Assembly (NCBI GenBank): GCA_045805605.1
Contig: JBJMKX010000164.1
Span: 1-37,340 of the forward strand
Direction of reading: 5' to 3'
DNA length: 37,340 nucleotides
Origin: DATBDE01 sp045805605
Lineage (GTDB): Bacteria; Actinomycetota; Thermoleophilia; Solirubrobacterales; Solirubrobacteraceae
Shown: one piece after another, positions 31,718-37,340 of the stretch
Numbering within the stretch: position 1 is the first letter of the stretch
Layout: each line of letters starts with the position of its first letter
Translations under genes and position numbers: made by a program
Notes under the pieces: model-generated
Told to the model about the DNA's origin: nothing
The model's input: only the letters and a program-made list of their open reading frames with translations
The model's database searches: none

Positions 31718-33304
31718 GCGGCGTCCAGACACCGCCGACCGCGCCTTCCCGTCCACTCCGGACTCATAGGGGTAGCCCTCCTGCCGGTTGATGCGGGTGC
31801 GGAACAGGAAGGTCCGTGAGCCGCCCGCGATCCGGGTGAACCGGTAGCGGTAACGGAAGCGGCCGTCGGGGCGCGTGCGGGTCACTCCGAACGTCCGCCA
31901 CTTGCCGCCGCGGCGCGGCTTGCCCTGCAGCGTCACCAGAACGCCGCCGGCCGGGAACGGGCGGCCGAGCAGCTTGCCGCTCAGCAGCACGCGGCGACCG
32001 TTGGCCACCCGGCGCGGACGCACCGCCATGCTCGCGCCCGCCCGGACGAGGAGCGACAGGTTGGTGGTCTCGGCGTAGGAGCGGTCGCGGTCAAATGCGC
32101 GCCATCCGACGCTGACCTGCCGTGACGGCCCCTGTGCTGTGGTCATGCTCCAGTGCCCGTCGTCATCGGTGACCACCTGCCCGGCGTCGGGGCCCGGTAG
32201 GCCGGGCAGCACCGTCTGCGACGCGACGTCGAGCCGCGCGCCGGCGATCGGCGTGCCGTCCCGCTGGGTGAGGCGGCCCGACACCGTCACCGCGCTGCGG
32301 CGGTAGGGCACCACCATCGCCTGGCGGCGGTTGACGAGCTCGGCGGTCAAGATCGCCGCCGCGGCCTCGCCGCTGCCGTTGTGGCGGCCGCGGTCGGCGG
32401 CGTTCGCTCCTTCGCCGACCGCGGCGCTCGACGCCGTGCCGGCGTTGGCGATCGTCACGGTGCGGCCGGTGTCGACGGTCACTGCATTGCCGGCCGCGTC
32501 GACGACGTCCAAGCGCAGCGGATAGGACCCGTCGCGGACCCGGGTGGTGTCGACGTCCAGCGTGCGCGACTGGCTCGTCGGACACGCGTTCCAGTCGGTG
32601 TAGGTGCAGCTTGCGGAGAAGTCGTAGCTGCCCACGGCGGCGCCGCCGAGCTTGACCGTGACCGCCGTGAGCCCGGAGTCCTCATCGTCGGCGGTGAACG
32701 CCAGGGTCTGCGTCCCGCGACGCTCTCCGGGGGCGAGGAGGGAGCCGCCCGTCGCACGCGCCGTGGGATCGGCCTCCTCGGCGAGCGTGAACGTGAGCCA
32801 CGAGAGCACCACCACGCGGTGCAGGTCGCTGAAGCGGCAGTTGGCCGGTCCATTCGCGGTCGTGCAGTAGACGTCGATGGTGAAGTCGCGCGAGGCGTCG
32901 TGGGGAGTGCGGGAGATCAGCGACTCGGCCCAGCCGGTCAGCTCGCGATCGAAGATGATCTGGTTGCCGGCGAACCAGCGCACGAACGACACCTGGTCGA
33001 ACTCCTGGGCCACGTTCATGCCCGTGTCGATGCGCTGGATGGTCACGTGGGGGCTGGACGCCGGCACGGCGATGCCCATCCCGGCCGAGGTGTTGTACTC
33101 GAGCTCGCTGATCCAGAGCCCGAACCCGTTGTCGCCGCCGCAGGTGTTGTAGATGCCCGCGCCGCCGAAGACGCCCCAGCCGTCGGAGAGCGCCCGGGCC
33201 GGCGTCGACTGGCACTGCGCCATCGGATAGGTTCCGGCCCGGGCCGGAGGGGAGACGAGGAGGACGGCGACGGCGGCCAGAGGAAGGGCCAGAAGCTTGC
33301 GCAT
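31715..33304 (-). CDS. Large secreted Ig-like-domain protein, unknown
   Basis: 529 residues. Signal peptide KLLALPLAAVAVLLVSPPARA. Residues about 25-190 form a Cys-containing lectin/concanavalin-like beta region (QCQSTPARALSDGW, GIYNTCGGDNGFGLWIS). A bacterial Ig-like domain follows (LAFTADDEDSGLTAVTVKL, DGSYPLRLDVVDAAGN). A carboxypeptidase-regulatory-like domain comes next (VSGRLTQRDGTPIAGARL), then a C-terminal beta domain (VLLSGKLLGRPFPAGGVLV). This architecture recurs in secreted proteins of soil actinobacteria, probably involved in surface or polysaccharide binding. No catalytic motif is seen. ATG 33304 is a clear start. Confidence 0.78.
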   Translation of the reverse strand: MRKLLALPLAAVAVLLVSPPARAGTYPMAQCQSTPARALSDGWGVFGGAGIYNTCGGDNGFGLWISELEYNTSAGMGIAVPASSPHVTIQRIDTGMNVAQEFDQVSFVRWFAGNQIIFDRELTGWAESLISRTPHDASRDFTIDVYCTTANGPANCRFSDLHRVVVLSWLTFTLAEEADPTARATGGSLLAPGERRGTQTLAFTADDEDSGLTAVTVKLGGAAVGSYDFSASCTYTDWNACPTSQSRTLDVDTTRVRDGSYPLRLDVVDAAGNAVTVDTGRTVTIANAGTASSAAVGEGANAADRGRHNGSGEAAAAILTAELVNRRQAMVVPYRRSAVTVSGRLTQRDGTPIAGARLDVASQTVLPGLPGPDAGQVVTDDDGHWSMTTAQGPSRQVSVGWRAFDRDRSYAETTNLSLLVRAGASMAVRPRRVANGRRVLLSGKLLGRPFPAGGVLVTLQGKPRRGGKWRTFGVTRTRPDGRFRYRYRFTRIAGGSRTFLFRTRINRQEGYPYESGVDGKARSAVSGRR

Positions 33305-33346
33305 GCTCGCCCCAATGCCGGGGCGGCGAAACGTCCCCCCGCCGGG

Positions 33347-33805
33347 TTAGCGCGGCGTGTACGCGACCCGGCCCCAGGAGGGCTCGGGAGCGAGCTCGAT
33401 CGGCTCGCCGTCGCGCTCGGGCTGGATGTAGGAGAAGGTCTGGGTGTCGGGCTCGAAGGCGACGTCCAGCTCGCCCTCCTTGACGCGCTGGTCCAGCCAG
33501 GCGCCGCGGAAGATCAGCCGCCGCAGCCAGTGCACGAGCGAGCGCTCGGCGGGGCCGACGAGCTCGGGCCAGCAGTCGTTGACGTGCTCGCCCAGCGCCG
33601 AAGCGGGGTCTTGGACCTCACCGTTGACGACGAGGTTGACGAGGTCCTCCGATTCGGCCGTGCTGAGCTGGCCGGAGACGAAGCCGACCTTGCGCGCCGC
33701 CTGTTCGCAGCGCTCGCCGAAGTCGCGCTCGTTGAACGTGAAGCGAAGCTCCCCGTATTCGAGCACGAAGTCGTCCCCAGAGCTGTAGTTGCCGCGGCGG
33801 CTCAT
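33347..33805 (-). CDS. Conserved-looking hypothetical cytoplasmic protein
   Basis: 152 residues without signal peptide or membrane segment. Residues are acidic and Trp-rich (NDCWPELVGPAERSLVHWLRRLIF; WGRVAYTP at the end), and composition is that of a folded globular protein. No domain is recognised. It starts at ATG 33805 and lies 42 bases upstream of the secreted-protein gene on the same strand, so it may be cotranscribed with it. Confidence 0.6.
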   Translation of the reverse strand: MSRRGNYSSGDDFVLEYGELRFTFNERDFGERCEQAARKVGFVSGQLSTAESEDLVNLVVNGEVQDPASALGEHVNDCWPELVGPAERSLVHWLRRLIFRGAWLDQRVKEGELDVAFEPDTQTFSYIQPERDGEPIELAPEPSWGRVAYTPR

Positions 33806-33918
33806 CGGATAGGCGACAGACGGCCCGGCAGGGCCGCGAGCGTCGTGATCTTATGGCCGAGTCCTGCCGGGCCTCAGGCAGTGCACGGCGTCTTGCACCC
33901 CAAGTAGGGTGCGAACGG

Positions 33919-34539
33919 ATGGCATCGCCGCACGATCCGAACCAGCCGCCGTACGGCCAGCCACAGCCGCCGTACGGCCAGCCACAGCCGCCGCCGGCCC
34001 AGCCGCCCGCTGCGCCGCCGCCCGCTGCGCCGCCGCCCGCGCAGCCGCCGCAGCAGGTTCAACCCGTCGCGACGGCAGCCGTTGAGGGCTGGGCGGTCAA
34101 GCGGAGCGTCGTGCGGGTGGTGCTGCTGCTGTTCGGCGGCACGTACATCTTCTACTGGTTCTACAAGACCCGCCCGAAGGTCACGGCCGAGCTCGGAACC
34201 CACGACAACGTCACGGCGCAGACGTGGGGCCTGCTCGTCCCGATCCTGAACTGGTTCATCATCTACTGGCTCCTGCGGGACATCGCCGAAGTCCGCCGCC
34301 GGATGGGCATGCCGAACGACCTCGATGCCGTCGTCATGCTCGTCATCTGGATCTTCGTCTCGCCGGCGGGCATCGGGCTGAGCCAGAACCAGCTCAACGA
34401 GTACTGGGACCGCCGATCCAATGGCTACGCGACCGACGCCCCCCTCACGTTCGCCGAGGTCCTCGCCGCCGTCGCCCTCTGGATCTTCTTCATCCTCCTC
34501 GCGGTCATCATCGTCATCATCGCCGTCGCCGTCAGCTGA
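33919..34539 (+). CDS. Proline/glutamine-rich membrane protein (DUF4234-like)
   Basis: 206 residues. The first ~50 are a low-complexity cytoplasmic tail with tandem PPYGQPQ and PPAAPP units, encoded by near-identical DNA repeats at 33945-34050. The rest has about four hydrophobic segments. VRVVLLLFGGTYIFYWFYKTRP resembles the DUF4234 signature, then LLVPILNWFIIYWLLRDIAEV, VVMLVIWIFVSPAGI and a final FFILLAVIIVIIAVAV. Function of DUF4234 is unknown. ATG 33919 is chosen because the proline-rich part starts there. Confidence 0.7.
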   Translation: MASPHDPNQPPYGQPQPPYGQPQPPPAQPPAAPPPAAPPPAQPPQQVQPVATAAVEGWAVKRSVVRVVLLLFGGTYIFYWFYKTRPKVTAELGTHDNVTAQTWGLLVPILNWFIIYWLLRDIAEVRRRMGMPNDLDAVVMLVIWIFVSPAGIGLSQNQLNEYWDRRSNGYATDAPLTFAEVLAAVALWIFFILLAVIIVIIAVAVS

Positions 34540-34738
34540 CGGGCGCAACGCGAGGGCCGGTCCCTGGCGGCCGGTCGCACGACGCGAGCTCGCCTGGCTC
34601 GCGGGCGCCGTGCTCGTCGGCGTCGCAATCCGGCACGCTTAGGTCCTGCCCGGCGCTGGCGGCGCGGCGGCGGACGCGGCGAAGCGCCCCGGCGACCGAG
34701 GGGGGGCGAAATCGCGGCGGCGGTCCCCTAAGGGGGGC

Positions 34739-35455
34739 ATGGACGACGCGCACACGATCCTGCTGGTCGAAGACGACGACGCCACCCGAACCTTTCTCGC
34801 CGACAACCTGACCGCCGACGGGTTCGACCTGCTCGTCGCCGATTGCGTGCGCGACGGCCGGCGCCTGCTCGAGACGAAGTTCCCCGATCTGGCCGTCGTC
34901 GACGTCCTGCTGCCCGACGCGTGCGGCCTGGACCTGGTGCGGGCGGTGCGACGCGCGGACGGGATCGCCACGCGCGTGGACCCGAACACGCCGATGCTGG
35001 TGTTGTCCGGCCGCGGGTCCGAGCTCGACCGCCTGCGCGGGTTCGAGCGCGGCGCCGACGATTACGTCGTCAAGCCGTTCTCGTATTCGGAGGTCCGCGC
35101 CCGCATCGAGGCGCTTCTGCGCCGCGCGAACCTTCGCCCGGGGCGCGGCAAGCTGCGGGTCGGCGAGCTGGTGATCGATCCGCCCTCACGCGACGTCAGG
35201 CTGCGCGACCGGCGGATCGTGCTCTCGCAGAAGGAGTTCGCGCTGCTGCGCACGCTCGCCGCCGAGCCGGCACGCGTGTTCACGAAGGAGGAACTGCTGC
35301 GCACGGTCTGGGGCTTCCGCGCCATGGGCTCGACGCGCACGCTGGACTCCCATGCCTGCCGGCTTCGGCAGAAGCTCGGCGTCGCGGGCGACCGCTACGT
35401 GCTCAACGTGTGGGGCGTCGGCTACCGGTTGATCGACGCGCCGCTGGCGCCATGA
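34739..35455 (+). CDS. OmpR/PhoB-family response regulator
   Basis: 238 residues. The receiver has acidic pocket VEDDD (10-14), phosphoacceptor D55 (VVDVLLPD), LVLSGRGSEL for the switch Ser and ADDYVVKPF with the conserved Lys. A winged-helix DNA-binding domain follows (GELVIDPPSRDVRLRD; LSQKEFALLRTLA; RTLDSHACRLRQKL; VWGVGYRLI). It should be phosphorylated by the histidine kinase that overlaps its stop codon. The ribosome site AAGGGGGG is excellent, although CCCC just before it could fold over it. Confidence 0.93.
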   Translation: MDDAHTILLVEDDDATRTFLADNLTADGFDLLVADCVRDGRRLLETKFPDLAVVDVLLPDACGLDLVRAVRRADGIATRVDPNTPMLVLSGRGSELDRLRGFERGADDYVVKPFSYSEVRARIEALLRRANLRPGRGKLRVGELVIDPPSRDVRLRDRRIVLSQKEFALLRTLAAEPARVFTKEELLRTVWGFRAMGSTRTLDSHACRLRQKLGVAGDRYVLNVWGVGYRLIDAPLAP

Positions 35456-36210
35456 CCGTGGCGATTGCGGCCATGGGCTGGGTGGTGGCGGCGGGCGCCT
35501 TGGCGGTGGCGCTCGCTACGCGGCGGGAGCTCGATGCGCGGATGGAGCGCCTGGCCCGAGCGACGCACGAGCTGCGCCGGCCGCTGACGGCGGCGCGGCT
35601 CGCCGCGCACGGCCTCGCCGGCGCCAACGGCGACCGGGCCGCGCGGGCGACGGCGATCGAGCGCGAGCTCGCCCGCGCCGGGCGGTTGCTCGGGGACCTG
35701 GACGGCGTGCGCGGCGCGGTCGCGCCGCCGTGGCTGGCGGAGACGCGGCTCGTGGTCGCCTCCGAGCTCTTGGCGGACGTGGCCGAGACCTGGGCGCCGG
35801 TTGCGGCCGCGCAGGGTCGGCGGGTGGTGCTCGATCCGTGGGACGAGGTCCCGGTCGTGCGCGGCGACGCCGACCGCCTTGCCCAAGCGCTCGGCAACCT
35901 CGTCGCGAACGCGCTCGAACACGGGGTGGGGACGGTGCGGGTTGGCGTTCGCGCCAGCGGCGGGCGCGTGGTGCTCAGGGTCGCCGACGCCGGTCCGGGC
36001 CCGCAGAAGCCGCTCGACGTGCTGGTGGGCGCCGCAGGCACGGGCCGCGGCTCTCGCGGGCGAGGGCTCGCCATCGTCGCTGAGATCGCGCGTGCACACG
36101 GCGGAGTGGTTCGAGTCGAGCAGGGGGACGTCGGTGCACGGATCGTCATCGACCTTCCCGGGGCCGCCGGCACACGCTCCGTGTCCGGACCTGAACGGGC
36201 GGTGTCGTGA
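35452..36210 (+). CDS. Minimal sensor histidine kinase
   Basis: 252 residues, starting at an ATGA overlap. One transmembrane helix (about 4-22) is followed directly by the dimerisation helix with H39-ELRRPL. The ATPase domain has N-box N149-LVANALEHG, G1 box D179-AGPG and G2 loop GRGSRGRGLAIV. The catalytic parts are complete, but there is no extracytoplasmic or PAS/HAMP sensor domain. The signal must come through the membrane helix or a partner protein. It is coupled at both ends, to the response regulator and to the CpaB-like gene. Confidence 0.88.
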   Translation: MTVAIAAMGWVVAAGALAVALATRRELDARMERLARATHELRRPLTAARLAAHGLAGANGDRAARATAIERELARAGRLLGDLDGVRGAVAPPWLAETRLVVASELLADVAETWAPVAAAQGRRVVLDPWDEVPVVRGDADRLAQALGNLVANALEHGVGTVRVGVRASGGRVVLRVADAGPGPQKPLDVLVGAAGTGRGSRGRGLAIVAEIARAHGGVVRVEQGDVGARIVIDLPGAAGTRSVSGPERAVS

Positions 36211-36905
36211 GCCGGCGGCGCCGCGCGATCCTCCTGCTCGGGCTGGCCATGCTCCTCGGCGGCCTCGCCGCCTCGGACGTCGCCCGCCGCGAGGCGGCGA
36301 TCGCGCGTCAGCTCGGCCCCGACACGCCCGTGGTGGTGGCGCGCGGCGACCTCCCCGCCGGCGTGCGGCTGACCGCGCAGCGGCTCGCGGTCCGGCGCGT
36401 TCCCACCCGCTATGCGCCCGCCGCGGCGGCACGCGCGCCCGCCGACCTCCTCGGCCAACGCACCGCCGTGCCGGTCGCAGCGGGCGCCTACCTCTCGACG
36501 AACGAGCTCGCCGGCGCCGGTGGCGAGCCCGCACCCGGCGCGCCGGTACGGCGGGGCGAGCGCGTGGCCGACGTTGTCGCGGCCGGTTCGCCGCAGCTCG
36601 TACAGCCCGGCGGGCACGTCGACGTGCTCGTCACGCGCGAGGGCGACCACGGCGCCGGCGGGGGCACGCTGCTCGCCCTCGAAGACGTCGAGGTGCTCGC
36701 CGCCTCGGCGGCGCCCGAGGGGTCCGGCTCGTCGTCGGAGGCGGCCGGTCCGCGCGTGGCGGCGTCGCTGCGCGTCACCGTCAGGCAGGCGGTCTACCTC
36801 GCCGCCGCCCAGGCGTTCGCACGCGAGATCCGCCTGCTGCCGCGGGCGGCAGGCGACGACCGTCACGGGGTCGCAGGAACGGAGATCGGCGCCGGACTAT
36901 CGTGA
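36207..36905 (+). CDS. SAF-domain protein, CpaB/RcpC-like pilus assembly factor
   Basis: 232 residues, GTG start overlapping the kinase stop (GTGA). An N-terminal membrane anchor (AILLLGLAMLLGGLAA) leads to a SAF domain: TPVVVARGDLPAGVRLTAQ, then LGQRTAVPVAAGAYLSTNEL. The CpaB C-terminal part follows: PGGHVDVLVTRE, LALEDVEVLAAS and LRVTVRQAVYLAAAQAFAREIRLL. CpaB/RcpC proteins act in the periplasm/cell wall in Flp (Tad) pilus assembly. No other pilus genes are in the window, so they may lie to the right or elsewhere. Co-translation with a two-component system suggests regulated piliation. Confidence 0.78.
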   Translation: MSRRRRAILLLGLAMLLGGLAASDVARREAAIARQLGPDTPVVVARGDLPAGVRLTAQRLAVRRVPTRYAPAAAARAPADLLGQRTAVPVAAGAYLSTNELAGAGGEPAPGAPVRRGERVADVVAAGSPQLVQPGGHVDVLVTREGDHGAGGGTLLALEDVEVLAASAAPEGSGSSSEAAGPRVAASLRVTVRQAVYLAAAQAFAREIRLLPRAAGDDRHGVAGTEIGAGLS

Positions 36906-36988
36906 AACCCCTGTCGAGTCTCGTCCGGAGGCGCTCGTCGGGTCCTGACCGCAGCACACCGAGGGCCGGTAGCGCCACAATCCCGTAC

Positions 36989-37340
36989 GTGCCGCGCTGG
37001 CTCGTGGACGGGATGAACGTGATCGGGTCGCGGCCGGACGGCTGGTGGCGCGACCGCGCGGGCGCCGTGCGCGCGCTCGCCGTCGAGCTCGACCGCTTCG
37101 CGGACGCCACGGGCGAGCAGGTCACGGTCGTCTTCGACGGGCAACCGCGCGACGTCCGGGCCAAGGTCACGGTCCGCTTCGCCCCCGGCGGCCGTAACGC
37201 GGCCGACGACGAGATCGCCCGGCTGGTCGCGGCCGATGATGCGCCAGGCGACCTCCTCGTCGTCACCAGCGACGCCGACCTCGCTGCGCGCGTACGCACC
37301 GCCGGCGCGTCCGTTAAGGGCGCGGGGACCTTCCGGCGCC
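36989..37340 (+). CDS. NYN-domain (YacP-like) RNA-binding or nuclease protein, 3' end missing
   Basis: The frame from GTG 36989 stays open to the window edge, giving 117 residues. RWLVDGMNVIGSRPDGWWRD has the conserved Asp-Gly-x-Asn of NYN/PIN-like nucleases. VTVVFDGQP is the second strand, and NAADDEIARLVAAD followed by LLVVTSDADL supplies the second acidic cluster. This matches YacP/Rae1-like NYN proteins, which cleave or bind RNA. All acidic residues visible so far are kept. The C terminus lies outside the window. Confidence 0.82.
   Translation, partial: MPRWLVDGMNVIGSRPDGWWRDRAGAVRALAVELDRFADATGEQVTVVFDGQPRDVRAKVTVRFAPGGRNAADDEIARLVAADDAPGDLLVVTSDADLAARVRTAGASVKGAGTFRR

Noticed and set aside
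34543..34642. Short hydrophobic frame ending WLAGAVLVGVAIRHA
   Set aside because: It has no start codon or ribosome site of its own and continues from a frame antisense or out of phase with the membrane protein gene upstream.

Overview
The window reads as chromosomal DNA of a very GC-rich actinobacterium. The best guess is the class Thermoleophilia (Solirubrobacter/Conexibacter-like). This is inferred from the GC-rich third codon positions, many GTG/TTG starts, tightly overlapping ATGA/GTGA gene junctions, a collagen-like surface protein behind a Lys/Tyr-rich stalk, a three-gene PntAA/PntAB/PntB transhydrogenase and a divergent Rho paralog. No phylogenetic marker was tested. There is no prophage, insertion sequence or CRISPR array.

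Layout. 1-4908: end of a universal-stress protein, an alpha/beta hydrolase, a DGPF (YCII) protein coupled to an ECF42-type sigma factor and a haloalkane dehalogenase, a CFA-synthase-like methyltransferase and a STAS anti-sigma antagonist. 4938-5938: tRNA-Leu(CAG) and tRNA-Glu(CTC) flank a free-standing HTH-LAGLIDADG protein. 5975-9241: sparse region with a collagen-like secreted protein, small membrane proteins and a lipoprotein. 9297-10139: PAP2 phosphatase.

10141-18487 is a cobalamin locus and the most interesting part. A PduO-type adenosyltransferase and a degenerate CobT-like protein lie on the minus strand. Divergent from them a cobalamin riboswitch leads a six-gene overlapping operon. 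It encodes three exported DUF4430 (transcobalamin beta-domain-like) proteins, the third a lipoprotein, then EcfT, a fused EcfA-EcfA' ATPase and an ECF S-component fused to an extracytoplasmic prenyltransferase/transcobalamin-like alpha/alpha barrel. Animal transcobalamin and intrinsic factor are built from exactly these two modules, an alpha barrel plus a DUF4430-like beta domain. The operon therefore looks like a bacterial 'split transcobalamin' wired to an ECF importer. The parts are recognisable families; the assembled machine and its ligand are inference.

18506-29895 is mostly housekeeping: proton-translocating transhydrogenase, an MFS-DUF72-uracil DNA glycosylase operon, a phosphotransferase, a GNAT acetyltransferase, GlpD, a secreted repeat protein and an unusual dihydropteroate synthase. 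29977-31686 encodes a Rho paralog that has lost catalytic motifs and carries low-complexity insertions. 31715-34539 holds secreted or membrane proteins of unknown role. 34739-36905 is a compact two-component system coupled to a CpaB/SAF-like pilus assembly protein, and a NYN-domain protein runs off the right edge.
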